Assembly: GCA_905250885.1 (NCBI GenBank)
Contig: CAJNOQ010000974.1
Span: 1 to 38,176 of the forward strand
Length of the DNA stretch: 38,176 nucleotides
Source: Didymodactylos carnosus
Lineage: Eukaryota; Rotifera; Eurotatoria; Philodinida; Philodinidae
Direction of reading: 5' to 3'
In this document: in pieces, positions 13,101 to 26,630 of the stretch
Position numbering within the stretch: position 1 is the first letter of the stretch
How the letters are laid out: each line of letters begins with the position of its first letter
Notes under the pieces: model-generated
Database searches by the model: none
The model's input: the letters and a program-made list of their open reading frames with translations, nothing else
Told to the model about the DNA's origin: nothing
Program-made: the position numbers and the translations under genes

Positions 13101-13784
13101 GGTATCAGCATTATTGAGACAAAATGCAACGATTGAACCTGTTGATACATCAAGAGGAGTTGGAAAACATCTGGTGTCTCTGTTAACGACCGCATCTAAA
13201 GAAACATCTATCAAGGGTAAATATAATCATTATTTTTAATCCTCTTTTTTTATTGTTTAATTTTTTATCCTAGGAAAAATCCCTTTACTTCAATCTCAAG
13301 ACACTGTAATAGAAGAACGTTATAAGGTATGTTACTTTGTTTAAAGAACATTTTTTATTTCAAAACAAACCTTTTTTAATGTTTTAGCTTGATTCAAAAC
13401 TGAATCCCTGGTCAACAACATCGATTAATGGTAGTACCGTTAGTAGTTTAAATTCAACAACTGCTACAATTTACAGTAATACAAATTCAAATAAATTACC
13501 ACCCGTTATTATCAGTCGGAAACCAACAGCAAAATGTTTTTTGTGTAAGAAAAAAACTGGTCTTGCCACAACATATTCTTGCAGGTACTTTGTCTCCTTT
13601 GTTATTGATTATTCGGTTTTCATTTGTTTTTATTCATTATTATTGCAGATGTGGTAGTTCATTTTGTTCCGAACATCGTTATCCTGAAGCTCACAATTGT
13701 CCATATGATTACAAAGCTGAAGGAAAACGATTAATTGAAAGAAATAATCCAGTAGTAGCCGCACCCAAATTGCCAAAGATTTGA
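10103..13784 (+). CDS. ZFAND4: AN1-type zinc finger and ubiquitin-domain protein (ZFAND4-like)
   Basis: Ten exons: 10103-10232, 10287-10430, 10493-10688, 10744-10891, 10955-11645 (repeated copy to 11755 ignored), 11815-13017, 13082-13216, 13274-13326, 13388-13584, 13649-13784. They total 3033 nt and 1010 aa. Residues about 8-90 are a ubiquitin-like domain (LAGSTFELLVSPFETVTSIK, then ILVLAMRGGP, as in human ZFAND4). TFLVLRDGDQFNFFQLIDRG follows, also conserved. From about residue 280 to 930 the protein is Ser/Thr/Asn/Gln-rich, with an acidic Asp/Glu run and two short poly-Gln tracts. The AN1 zinc finger starts at C950 (CFLCKKKTGLA, then CRCGSSFC and HRYPEAHNC). The C-terminus NPVVAAPKLPKI nearly equals the human one. 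It is longer than human ZFAND4 (about 727 aa) because of the middle region. Probably a ubiquitin-pathway adaptor; the function is poorly known. The literal sequence is interrupted by an N and a duplication at 11558-11776. Confidence 0.93.
11558..11776. repeat. Exact 109-bp direct duplication flanking a single N (assembly join)
   Basis: Bases 11558-11666 and 11668-11776 are identical over 109 nt, with N at 11667 between them. Each copy begins with nine A residues. Read literally, the duplication shifts the ZFAND4 frame and repeats the donor of intron 11756-11814. Collapsed to one copy, exon 5 joins exon 6 in phase. This is what two overlapping contigs placed end to end without merging look like. 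Confidence 0.9.
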
Positions 13785-14994
13785 AAAGACATAAAACTCA
13801 ACAGTGTGTGATTTTTCACTTCTCCTCTTACTCTCTCTGTCTCTAATTTTATACCCGATGATGAAGAATTAAACTAACTGATGATTTTTGCTTCTTCTAG
13901 AAGAACATGATAAGTGTGATGTGGTACGTGTGTGTGTATGTTTTTTTTCTTCTTTCCTATATGTTGCAACCGTCTTTATGTACTTTAATAAATTAATTTT
14001 CTGTTTCGTGCACGAACTCTCTCCGCGTATTTATTTGTTTTCTCGTCTATGACAAAAACAAATTAACAGAAAACTGAACTATTATGAATACTCAATTTTT
14101 TCTATGCATTTTTTTCGATCTCAAGAATAGACTTTCTTTTTGTTCTCTCTCACTTTCTTGAATTCGATATTTATATATATATATATATCTATTAACCGTT
14201 AAAGCTTTGAAGCATAACTGGAACAGTAGACACCCTTTGTACTTTTTTTTTTGTTGTTGTTATATGAACAGTCTTTCCAAAAAATAAAACAAGAAAAACA
14301 ATTGTTTAGGAATATTTTTTTTTGTTTTTGTTTTTTACAATCTTGCCGTTACAACGCACGCACTCATACACACAACACATTCTTTTTTTTTTGCATTTGC
14401 GTTAATAGTTATCCCTAATTTTTTTCTTTTTTTTTTTTTTTTTTTTCTATAGAGTATTTTTTTATATCGTTTATTTTTTGCGGGTTGTTTATTTCCTTGT
14501 ATATGTTTTTTTTTTCTTTTTCTTCTGTTGCTTTTTTATGGCTTATATGGCGGTAGAAGAAGAGAACATAATACTGTTTGTTTTTGATTTCGTTTTGCTA
14601 CTGTTGCTTTCTTCTTTTTTTTTCTTATTCTTATTGATAGTGATATTTTACCATATATCAACAAACGCACTAAAAATCATTCAAAAACTACATATATTTG
14701 TATATATAATACATTTAGACTATGTATGTAAAAAGTAATTTTTGATTAAAAAAAGAATATGAAATCACTGATTATTGCTCATGTGTCTAAAAAAATTTTT
14801 TCTATATAAATCACATGCTTCACAACAATTTTCTAGTTCTTTTAATATAGTAATCTGAGAAACATTAAGCTTTGTGTATAATAAGAAAAACTATTTTGAT
14901 TTAATTGTCGATAATATATTAACATCTTTAATTTATGTAATTTTAGAATCGTAAATGTGAACAGTTAATATCGGAAAGTTTTAAAACTACAGTG
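13785..14994. other. 3' UTR of ZFAND4 and upstream region of the CEP95-like gene
   Basis: T-rich, low-complexity DNA with no believable gene. AATAAA at 13987-13992, about 200 nt past the ZFAND4 stop, is a likely poly(A) signal. It also holds a (TA)n run near 14171-14188 and an 18-nt T tract near 14429. An acceptor-like TAATTTTAG ends at 14946, 48 nt before the next start codon. Confidence 0.6.
13987..13992 (+). terminator. Poly(A) signal of ZFAND4
   Basis: AATAAA 203 nt after the stop codon, followed by T-rich DNA. This is the best candidate in the 3' flank, though many AT-rich hexamers occur here. Confidence 0.45.
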
Positions 14995-17645
14995 ATGGAT
15001 GATGAGGGTCAAAAAATTCTAACAGGTATGTATTTGTGTGTGTGTGTGTGTCTGTTGTACATATCTGTTCATACGTTGTTATATTTTTATTTTATTTTTA
15101 GATATTGTTACCGGTACTAATTATTTACTACAACAATTGAATATTGATCGTCGTATTCGCACTGTGGCTGAATTTTGCAGTGATGTTTTAATTCCTATTT
15201 ATGAGAAAATATGTTTATGTCAATTAAAAGGTAATACAAAAATATGTTAAATTAACAATAAAGTAAACATTTTCTTTTCTTTTTTGTTCTTTTAGACGTT
15301 CGATTACCAATTCGAAATCTTCAAGATGAAATTCATAATATTAATGTTGTTATTAATGCCTTGTGTTTTGAAACTGTTGAATTTGATTTATCTCATATAA
15401 CTGGTGAACAAATTACAAATGGTGATGCTTATGCTATGAATGATCTATTAGAAATTTTAACCGATGTTTATCAATGGATTAAAGCAAATAACAATAAAAC
15501 TTTGGAACAAGAATCTTGTATGTTGTTTATGTTTAACGTTTAATTTTCTTCTATTTTACGAATCTTATTTTTAGTGCCACCATCATCAAATCTTCCCTCA
15601 GTCTCAGATCGATCAGCTATAACAACATCTCTTGGAGCACGAATAGTAGCTAAAAGTCGAGATGATTTAGAAAATCGTAAAAATCCATATTCATTTACAA
15701 ATGAATTTGCATCAAATAGTTTGGTTATATCACAAATTTCACCAATATTATCGCCATCAACATCACCTCGACATACAAAACAATTGGCAACTGCGAATCT
15801 CAATGATAAATATGACACATTACTCAAACGTTTTGAACAAACTGTTCAAATGTCAACAGATGCGTTGCATTTGAAAAAAACTGAAGGTAAATGATTAACT
15901 ATCTATACTATGTGGATCTTGTCGTATATTTAACACCGATTTTTAATTTTTTAATAGAATCGAATTTGAAATCAGTATTGGATGATTTAAATCGTTCAAT
16001 ATTATCAAATCAAAATATTCGACAACGAGATGAACAATACGTTTCTGATAAACATCATCATGATACATTTACCATTAACAGTGATAAAGAAAATGATGTG
16101 GAAGATGATTTAGCATTACTATTAAATACTCATGTACTTGAACCATCGGTAATTTATCGTGAACAAGATCAGAGACAAAGGTATTTCCAATCATTTCTTA
16201 AAAACGAGAATTCTCGTATCAAACGGTAATTAACTTTTTGATTTTAGATCTGTATCGGGCAATACATTGTTACATCAATCAAATAATGATTATTCCTGTT
16301 TAGCTCTCGATAATAGTAAACATAATCGTTTGAATCGTAGTGATGAATTTTATCAAATTCGAACACAATTAAAACGTCATTATAATCAGAAGTCAAATTT
16401 AAATCAATTTTTAAAAGAAAAATTTGATGATGATCTTGAAGATTATAAATCTACAACAGAAATTTTAAATAATAAACAAAAATTACGTAAAATAAAACAA
16501 AATGAAATAGAAAATTCATTATTAAAAGTTCGTTTACCATCCTCATCATCTAATACAACAATGAGGCCAACAAAATCGGCTGGTAAAAAAGGCTATTTAC
16601 GTTCATCAACAACATCGCTTGTAAAACATCGACAACATTCACAAAGTGCCTTAGAATTGAATAATCATTATGATGATGAAGAAGATATGGATGAAAATGA
16701 AAAAAAATCATTAAAACGTTCCATGTCAAAACGTTTATTAATGGCGAATGAACACGATTTAATTCCGATATTGAATGAACAATTTCCACATATGTATTCT
16801 TCAACAGAAATGCAGACAAAATTAAATGAACAGTTTAGTAAACATATTGATAGTTTATTCAAGGCAAGAGTTGAACTTATTAATGCTCAAACTGGAAATA
16901 TTAATGATGTAAGTTATTTTAAATAAAAATACTTAAAAATTGAAATTTGTTGTTGTTTTTTGTAGTTGGAAGAAGCGAAAAAGAAACATGATCGTATTAC
17001 CGAAATACTACGAAAAGAATTGGTTGCTACTCAACGTCAGGTGAGTTGTTTGTTAACTATTCAACTTAAAATATTTAAATAAACGTTTTTTTCTTTTTCA
17101 TTTTTTAGCAAGATAGTCAATTGAAACAATCAGCTGAACGTATATTACGTTCAAAAATTCGTGATCAACGTATTCAATCGGCACGTACTCGTCGTTACTA
17201 CAATGATTTTCGTTTACAACAACGTAAACGTTTATTAAAAAAGCGTACAAATGAAGAATTAATTTTAAAACAAGCCTATGATGAATCAATTAAAATTCAA
17301 AAAGAACGTTTATATGAGATGAAAAAATATAAACAACAATATAATGATTTATTTATGAAACGTTATAAAACACAATTAGATTCATTAGAAAATTATTATC
17401 GTGAACGTTTAGAAATGTTTAAAGAACAACAGGTAAATGAACAAACGATTAAACAACGAAATGATAATGAAGAAAAATTAGAACTTGATAAACAACGTCA
17501 ACAATTACGAAAACAATTAGAACAAGATATTAAACAATTACATGAACATTTAGCGGATAATACGGATTATATGCATTATAGACAATTGGATTTAGATAAA
17601 TTAAAAGAGAATTTAATACAAGCAAGAATTACGACTAAAGTTTAA
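14995..17645 (+). CDS. CEP95: CEP95-like centrosomal coiled-coil protein
   Basis: Exons 14995-15025, 15102-15230, 15296-15517, 15575-15886, 15958-16180, 16248-16908, 16966-17040 and 17109-17645 sum to 2190 nt, 729 aa. The N-terminal ~130 residues resemble the calponin-homology-like domain of CEP95/CCDC45: NYLLQQLNIDRRI, then FDLSHITGEQITNGDAYAMN and DLLEILTDVYQWI, which match the LSHITGE..V.GD..A..NLLEI pattern recalled for that family. The middle is Ser/Asn-rich and charged. The last ~230 residues are a long Lys/Arg/Glu/Gln coiled coil (RRYYNDFRLQQRKRLLKKRT and similar). The start ATG at 14995 gives MDDEGQKILT and lies 48 nt past an acceptor-like site. The frame stays open 16 codons upstream to that acceptor, so an earlier start is possible. 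Role inferred: centrosome or spindle-pole protein. Confidence 0.78.
15032..15053 (+). repeat. (GT)n microsatellite in CEP95-like intron 1
   Basis: A run of about eight or nine GT units just inside the first intron (15026-15101), close to the donor. It is simple-sequence DNA. Confidence 0.7.
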
Positions 17646-18715
17646 CATTATTTCATTTATAATATTCCGTCCATAGTTTTGCAGATAACGTAGTAATTTT
17701 TTTAATTAAATAATTTAGGTTACACTCTCCTCTAGTGAAAATTTAACAGTTTAAAATGTAGAAAGTTTCAGCAAATGTATGTGTATGATGATAGTTCATC
17801 TAAAAATTGTTAAATCTCTTGGATTTTCAGAGATCTCTTGGTTAACAGTGATAATGCATTATTCATAATTCATTTCACACAATCGCCTTCTTCGAAGATT
17901 TGTCCAATTCTATTGACATTTTGAATAGAAAATACTTTGAGAACTCTTTGAAATTCCTAGTTGGCAATAAATTTTTTTCGCTTTCAAAATTTATTTTGAG
18001 TAAACCAAGAACAGCATAGTGCAGGTAGATATTAACACTAAAACATAGCAGAGGACGCTTGAAACTATACTAATTAGTAATAAAAAACTAAAAATTGATA
18101 TTTTTCTTTCATTTTGTCAATTTTAAACGAGGAGCAAGTGTAACCTTGACACATTTATAGATGTAGCTTTTTTTTGTTTGTTTTTTTATAAATTATATAG
18201 TAAAGAATGTAGTACTAAATGTACAATTTCATTTTTCTCCTACACTCGACTGACTTTCAATGAGTTAAAACCGTCGTTTAAAGCTAAGACTGAGATAGAT
18301 TTGTATGATCAGTGGACGTAACATAAATCTTTTGGTCATATCTGTATTTCATTTAGTTTCAATTCAAATAGTACAAAAAGGTCCTATATTTGTTTTCTTT
18401 AAATATATCGTCAAAGATTTTGATTGTCTTAATAAAACAATTTAAAATCGTCTTCTGTTTCAAAAAAAATTCTACGCAACTTTTATGAGAATGTCAATCA
18501 TTATCAAAACGTGATATAAAAATTGGTATATGTTTGAGAAATAAATGTTACTATGAATATCTTACAATTCAATTATTCTTTTAAGTTTAACTTTTTTGAA
18601 CATTTAAATGAGAAGTTCCTACTTATGTCCTGTAAATGATATTATATTCGACATCTAATTGAAACTGTAATACATAAAAGCCTATCGTCTTGGAAAATTT
18701 TCATCTTTTTCAGAT
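17646..18715. other. Intergenic region upstream of GNPAT
   Basis: About 1.07 kb with stops in all frames and no recognisable feature, apart from a pyrimidine-rich acceptor (CATCTTTTTCAG) ending at 18713, two bases before the GNPAT ATG. That is either the 3' end of an unseen 5' UTR intron or a spliced-leader acceptor. Confidence 0.55.
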
Positions 18716-21308
18716 ATGTCTATTAATATGTTCGATGAGACAAAATACGATAATATTATAATTAATCATCGTCAAGCAAGTGATATTCTCTGGTCATTAA
18801 AGACATATCATAATCCATTGTACGATGATAAACAACAGTCTCCATGTTCATTAAATCTATTAAAACGTCAGCAACAATCATCACCATCAACTGTTATGTC
18901 AGAAACTCATTATTTATCATTACCACGTAAATCTGAACAAATTAAACAAGATGTACTAAATAGTTTAAGTTTGAAATATACCATTGATAATTTAGCATCA
19001 ACAAATGAAGAAAAAGTTTTACTTCATAATGAGGCTAAACATATACTCAATGAAATGTCGCATCAATTGAACATGAAATCTGTACGTGTATTAGCTTACC
19101 TGTTTAGTAAAATATTAAACTGTCTATATGAGAATATTTATATCAATAAAGAGAATCTCGAACGTGTGAGACAATTATATGTTTATCCACATTTACATCA
19201 ACGATCAGTTATTACCACATCTTCTCCATCAACCACAACTTTTTCTTCAACACTTTTATCTATACTATCTTCTACTGTTTCATCAATATCTCCGAAAACT
19301 GTTGAGCCCACTATGCCTATTGTCACGATTCCCATTAATTTTTTAACACCATCACGTATTCTATTTTTACCTACTCATCGTAGTTATATGGATTTTATTA
19401 TTATGACTTATCTAGCTTATGAATATAATTTACCATTGCCGTGTATAGCAGCTGCACAAGATTTTCTAGGTTTAGGACGAATATTTTCAAATTTATTACG
19501 TCATTGTGGTGCATTTTTTATTCGTCGTACATTTCGATCAGATAAATTATATTGGACAATATTTGATGAATATGTTAAAACACATTTAATCAATGGTGAT
19601 TATCCATTAGAATTTTTTCTTGAAGGTGCACGTTCTCGAACATTAAAAACTCTTTTACCTGTAAGACAAGGTATGTTTAAATCATGTCTGGAATGTTATT
19701 TTCAACGATATATTGATAATTTATATTTGATACCAATAACAATTACTTATGAAAAAGTTTTAGAAGATAATTTACATTCATACGAATTGTTAGGTGTACC
19801 AAAACCAAAAGAATCGAGTACCGGTCTATTGAAAGCTACACAAATATTGAAAAAAAATTTTGGCACAATGTTTGTACATTTCAATGAACCAATACAAGTA
19901 AGAGATGAATATGAACAGTTTCGAAAACAACAACAGTCGATATCGGATGAGAATGGAACAATGAAAATAGCACAAAATGTTGAAGGTAAGTCAGTGTTCC
20001 AAATGATGACAATATTATGTGTTTGAAGTTTAAAATAGTGACCAAAATATTCATATGACAATGTGTAATATGTCTACTTTCAGACGAATTACTTACAAAA
20101 CGAATTCTACGTTCGATTCAACCACGATTTTATTCGCCAGATACAGTAGATCCATTTGAACAAAAATTTATTGATACATTATCATATCGTGTTGTTTATG
20201 AACAACAAAAATCCGTAACAATTTATCCTATTGCATTGTTATCCTATTCTCTATTGTCATGGACCATGAGCAAACCTACTCTTATCAATTATGAGCAGTT
20301 CTTAAATGAGAAAAGTATTTTAATTGATCACGTATTAAAACCGTTTTCTCATCATCATCAAATTTATTGGTCAAATGATGAGAAACAAAAATTTCAAGAA
20401 CATTTGATCAGATTATATCCTGAAATGTTTGAAAAGACTAATAGAACAAATGAAAATTTATTGTTAAAATTGACAAATGATCGATTAATGAATGCTGCAC
20501 TATTAATGAAATTGATCATGTATCGAAACACATTTTTACACTTATTGGCGAAACCTTTATACGTATTATTACCGTTTTATAAACAATTTTCATCTAATCC
20601 TAACCATCATGTAAGTAACAAAGTTTTCGAAATAGAAAAAGTATAAATGATTTATTCAATGAATAAATAATCTTTTCTTTCTTATCTTTCCATTCTAATC
20701 GATGAATAATTTTATAATCTGGTATGTATTTCACGTTCATTTGTTCATTTTAGAATTTTGATAATTCTTCCACGTATTCCATTGAACATTTGAAATGTTA
20801 CTATCAATTTTTCATTAATTTATTTTCCTATGAATTTGTTTATGATTGTTTACCATCTTCGTCAATGTTTGTTACAGTTGAACGTGATTTTCATACATAT
20901 TTAAATTATTGGTTGAAATTAAATTTTTTAATTGAAACAAAGGACTCAGTATCGACAACTTATCGGCTAAATTCAGTCTACAATGAACAGGTTTTCTATA
21001 TGACCAGTGCATTTGTTCAATATTCTAAAGCTTATTTATCTATCTATAATCATGTCGTTATTAATCCAATGCAAAATGGAAAAACAATGACAGATACGGC
21101 TAAACAATATCAAAAAGAATTTTTAAACGTAATGAATATTAATGATATTGTCAGTGTTTTGTGTTCGTCGTCAAATTTAATTCAAAATGCATTGAGAACT
21201 ATTTTAAATACAGAAAAAAAGCAAGAAAATCTCGATAAGTATCGTCAAATCTTGACGTTACTTTTTGATACAAAATCTCAATCAAACATAATTCTTGCAA
21301 AACTATAA
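18716..21308 (+). CDS. GNPAT: Dihydroxyacetone-phosphate acyltransferase (GNPAT)
   Basis: Transfers an acyl chain from acyl-CoA to dihydroxyacetone phosphate, the first step of ether-lipid (plasmalogen) synthesis in peroxisomes. Exons 18716-19985, 20084-20610 and 20754-21308 sum to 2352 nt, 783 aa. The acyltransferase motif HRSYMD is the catalytic HX4D (H221, D226). CGAFFIRRTFRSDKLYW and the substrate-binding EGARSR (residues 303-308) follow, then YELLGVPKPKESSTGLLKA, nearly identical to human GNPAT. The protein ends in AKL, a canonical PTS1 peroxisome signal and the same tripeptide recalled for human GNPAT. It is about 100 residues longer than human (680 aa), partly through a Ser/Thr-rich insert at about residues 165-205. 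Only two introns interrupt it, fewer than in neighbours of similar length. Confidence 0.95.
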
Positions 21309-21501
21309 AGTGCACTTTTATTTATGCTATCTCACTACTTTTTTTGTTTTTTTTGTTAGTTTTTTTAAAAAAATATTCAGTGACCCATTAAGATCTGTGA
21401 CTATCTTATTTCCTTTTAGTCAATTATTTCTGGTGTTTTATGTGTTTGCTTTGTTCTTTGATTAGGCAATTTTTCATGTTATCCTTTGTTTTTAAAAGCA
21501 A

Positions 21502-21507
21502 AATAAA
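21502..21507 (+). terminator. Poly(A) signal of GNPAT
   Basis: AATAAA 194 nt after the GNPAT stop, in a poly-A-rich context. It is the first such hexamer I noticed in the 3' flank. Confidence 0.45.
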
Positions 21508-24500
21508 AAAAATTGGTTTTGTGTGAACAAACCAAATGATAACTGTCTTTTTGAAGTTTAATTATGCAATTTAGAGGATATTTTTTTAAGTTTAACTTAA
21601 TCTACTGTATAAGAAATATGTATTCAATGATAATAATCGCATGTGAAATATCATCTTGTAAAGTTCTTTTATTCTATGTCATGTTATAATAGCTGAGACA
21701 TTTTCAAATGTTCAGATAGCAAAAATCTGCTTATCCTACAAACTAACATTTCATAATTTCATAGTTGGAAAGTTTAGACTCTGACGAAATGCAATCAAAT
21801 ACTCTATATTCTTTTTATTCAGAGATAAAAGATTCTTATTTATCGAGATGACAGAATGAAGTATGCATGAAGAGAATTAAAATTTCTTTCTACAAAATGA
21901 CTGTTCTGATTTTGTTCGAGAGGGGAAGAGAAAAGGGAGAAATACTAAAAAAACGAACGCAAAAGCCATTTTTTTTGTTATTTTGATTGTTTGAGGTTAT
22001 TAGAGTATAAAGGTGAAAAACTCTCGTTTTTTGAAATTTTTTCTAGCGAATGACATGTTATTTAACGGATTGATAAAAATCCTATTTCTGATCACTGTCG
22101 TAAAGTAAGCGTTATTCTCTTAAACTGATCGTAAAAATTTTTTCCTTTGCAGTTTGAAACCTACTTAGAAGTTTCTTTTAGCTTTAAAATAAAGCGTCTT
22201 ACTTGAAACGTAAAAACATGCTCATGCTAAAGAATTTCGATTGACTTATGAATTTTTGTTCACAATAGAATATAGAGACATTTTAATATTGTAATACTTA
22301 TTTGGTACTTAGTTATAGAGAGATCCAGTTTTATTAGTTGAGCGCCCGTCTGTTGAACAGTGTAGCATTTTAAGTAAGAATACACGAAAAAAATGATTCT
22401 TTTTTTGGCATTAGGAACTTAGTTGATGTTGATTTGAGATTCAATATTTTTCACCAAAAGTAACTTTAATGAAAAGCTGAGAACCAGTGAATATTTTGGA
22501 GAAAAAATAATGGTGATGATAATTACTTATTGAAAACTAACCCTATATTTGACGTTTCTAAGGGAAGCCAGTTTCTACTAAAACTTGTGTGAACGAACTA
22601 CAATATTGTAAAGATACATTATAATGACAGGACTCCATCAAATACAATCGTACAGTAAACTAACAGTTCATTTTCTTGGAAGTATGTCTGTTATATCAGA
22701 TGTGGGATCGATCTGGTCTCAAAAACAAAACAAATTTTTTTATGTCTATTTGAATATAGAAGACTATCTCTGATATACCTTTTTGTCAAACTTGTTTTGA
22801 TGAAATCAAATTTGCAGAAGAAAAGTTATTGTATCGATTGATAAAACAGTTTTTGTAAAAAATCTCTTTGTTTATGAGTTATCAAGACAATTTAAGAAGA
22901 ACTTGATGACAATTTGTCTAATGATCATCTTTCTAACCATAATATGAGAGATCTCGATTTGTGGGAATGGCAGACTTTTAATTTAACAGCGGCGTACTTG
23001 TAAAAATAATATAATATTTAATTAATTACATAATATGTTTCAATCATCAATGCGAAGTGAATAAAATCATTCGAAAAAATTATATACTCATGGATCTGAA
23101 CTAATCTTCTAACGAACAACAGTTATTATTATTCTCCATAGGCGACAGCAAATATACTACAGCAAAGAGTTTTATCGTAAAGGAGTAAATCTCAAGGCAC
23201 TTGCACATTCTACTGTAAGTATTTGCTGTTGATCATGGCGAAAAAAATATAGAAATAAAGCCAAACTACTACCAATTCGATTAAGTTTATTTAATTTTTT
23301 TGTGTTATGAACAAGTTAATGATAAGCTTATTTTTTTATGGGTATCCGCTATAAAAAGAGTTGAAGACTAAACTAATCTAACTTGATATGGTTCTAGACT
23401 ACATGTCTGACGTTTGAATAGATTTTCTACTACATGTGCTTACAAGACGGAAATTTTTCTGTACTATTATTTATTATACGAATACAGAAATCGACGTCAA
23501 TGGCCTATACTGTTTTATAAATGAATTATTTGGTTCTTTTCCTTTTTGTTTCTTTCGATGAGAGTCTACATATTTTTATTTGTTCAACTGTTAGATCTAC
23601 TATTTTTCACTCTTATCCTTTATATTTCAAATATAATAAGTTCGTCTATTTTTTTATGTCCTTGTTTTTACGTACTAGAAAAAAATGGTTTGATTACAGT
23701 ATGCGTGTGCTTCCGGTCTATAAGGATTTCTATAAATATTTTTTTTTCTTGTTCTCATATATTTTGCATTCGAATAAAACAAAATTCTCATGAGTCAAAA
23801 ATTATTATGTGAACATTTATTCTATATTTATAATATGTCAAGTTAAAATACAGAATTATGCAGGAGTTAAAGACAGTATGATGTGAAAAACGACATATTT
23901 AGCATTGTACATTTTTCTCGCATTTGGTAACAGCTATATGGGTTTATGTTAAACTGAGTCAAACATCTGATTTTAAGAATTGTTCTCTGTTACTTTTTTT
24001 GAAATTTCTTCTCTGTTACTTATTGCTATTAATTTCGAATGAAAAATTGACTCAAATGACTCAATTTTGTTAACAAGAGATATGTAATACTTTTGATAAC
24101 AGGAACAACTTTCGGTTAATCCTTGAATTTTAGTCTTACCTATCAAACAGCAAAACAAAGTTTCGTTTTCTACAAAACAAAAGCAAAATGTATCTTATTG
24201 AACGATAGGAACGTGAATATTTATAACAAAAAAGATGCACTTAGTGTATTTTTAATGATTATAAAAGAATAGTTAGAATTTCTACAATTTTCACTATTTT
24301 TTACGTGCTATACGATCATAGACAAATAGATGATCATAGTTATATGAAAATATCTTGAGAATGTTTACCACCCTAACTCTTTAATAATTGATTATTTGTT
24401 TTTTATATTATATCACTATTTTTACTCTAGTTTTTGTACATTGTTGTTGTCGTCCTGTTTTATAACTTGAAAACTATGTTAAAGTTAGGCGGAAAATATA

Positions 24501-26607
24501 CAAAGCTTTCTTTTTTCTCCTTCTCATGTTCATTTTTTGTAGCATAATTATTTTGGGTAAAGAATAGGGGCTACATGCATAGAGAAGTTCTATAATAAAA
24601 GAATTCGATTACTTAGTTACTGACAGAAAAACAAAACGAATGAGAACTTTGATGAACGAACGGAAAAGGAAATTTTTTTCTTTTTTTATATTTTCTCTAT
24701 ATAATTTTTTTTCTTCTCCTTAAATACAATTTTAGGATGCGACGATTCTTTAGCAGAAGTAATGTATGTCTGTCTGTTCTTCTTTAAATCAATTTTTTTT
24801 TTTGTTGTTGTTGTGTGTATGCTTAATAATTTTTTTTTGACATTTGACTATTATTTTTATACATAAAAAAAAATTATTATCATTAATTGCTATTGAAAAA
24901 TAAGTTTTCTATTTTTATTATTTATCATTGTTTGATTTAAATGTTATATAAATGTGATTGACCTAGTTAAATGAGTACATTATACTAGAAGTCAAAAAAT
25001 AAAACAAAAATTAGGAAACGGATGTTTATATTTTAAGATTTGATTGTGTCTTTGAAAATATTTTCCTCATATATTTACTTAAACGAACGTTCTCTACATA
25101 TATGATAGTAATGATAGATTTCAAACTGTCGAATTCATTTTTTAGATACCACTTCATTCGTTAAAAAACTAAAGTCATAGTTTATGTTATCGTATATTTT
25201 GAAGAATTCTCTTATATTTGATTAATCATACTTTATCCTTTTTGTATTTATGATCCTACAATATTTTCTGTTTTTTTTTATACGATTAAGAAAGAGTTTA
25301 TCAATATTTTTTTTTTTGACAAGTGAACTGAAAAGTCGCTGTTGTTGTTTTTTTGTTATTTATCTTAGAGAAGTATTAAACTTCCATTAAATTATTATCT
25401 ACAAATAAAATGAGTACTCTAATAGTCATTTGTTATTTCCTTTTATTTTATTTATAGCGATTAAATCAAACATAGATGCCTTTTATCAATCGTAATATAA
25501 TCTCTCATTTTGAATTAGTTTTATTTAGTCGATAATTATAGATTTTGAATCAAATGTTGTTTACAGAATTTATAAAACATTTATTTATTCATCATAGTAG
25601 ATCGATTAAAATAGATATAATAATGAAATTTATTCATAAAAGTTTGTTTTTTATTGTATTTCTAATTCTATTAGAAAGTTAGAAGAGGCTAAAATTGAAC
25701 TATTCTCCAAAAAAACGTATTGCTAAATACGTAACAACTTCTTTTATTGAAATTTTTTTAATTAATTTGAATTTTTGAACGATAAACTAGTTCAAATCAA
25801 TTAAGTTTTTAATAGTTCAAATTAATTAAACAAAAATTCCAATGGATATATAACGATCATTTAGGCATTCATTTCATGCCGTAAAACCATTTTTCTTTTC
25901 TCAGTTATTCTCTTAGACACTTAAAATACAATTTAGATTTTTTTATGTTATGTATAGGCCAGGGATGGACAAAAAACGTTCTTGTTTTGCAAAATTTTGC
26001 AAGAGAAGACGAGACAAAATGGAACAGATTTTTAAAATTGTTTGGAAAAAAATTAATTTTGCTGAAAACTTTGATGAGACAGGATGAGACGAGACGGAAT
26101 TCGTTCTTTCTAAACACATCGTTTGAGTCTAATAATATATCAAAAATTGATTACAGAATTGCGAAGAGACTTTTATTATAAGTTGTACTGGGATTTTTTT
26201 TTCTTGTTTAGTCAGTTTGGTTTGCAAAATGTGAGCTGCGCGATCTCGAGAACTACACAACGTAGAAAAGTTCTGAAAACACGAAATTGTTCTATGAGTA
26301 TCGAAAATCAACCATTCGACATTCTTTTTCCAAAATTCACGCTGAAACCGGCGCCACAGGGTATAAGAAGTGGAAGAAAATTGACTTTGAACTTAGAAAA
26401 TTTTCATATATTCATTGATAGCTTGTTGTCCGATGTCATTTGTTCTTCAGAGGAAAAATAATTCTCGCTCTCTTTTCTTTTTGTTCTACAGGTCTATGTG
26501 ACTGATAGTAAACATGAGTCATTGTTATTCCTAACCTCTCTTTTGTGCAACTGAAACAGAGAATAACAGCGAAAGTGACCTAGTGGAACTGCTGGCTACG
26601 AACCACT

Positions 26608-26630
26608 TCTCCACCGAACTCAGGTGGAGA
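26608..26630. repeat. GC-rich perfect 8-bp hairpin
   Basis: TCTCCACC (26608-26615) pairs with GGTGGAGA (26623-26630) around GAACTCA. The surrounding ~100 nt are unusually GC-rich for this window. It is possibly part of a structured mobile element; I could not fold it as a tRNA. Confidence 0.45.

Noticed and set aside
14478..14738. 86-codon hydrophobic open frame downstream of ZFAND4
   Set aside because: It is a translation of long T tracts in probable 3' UTR or intergenic DNA.
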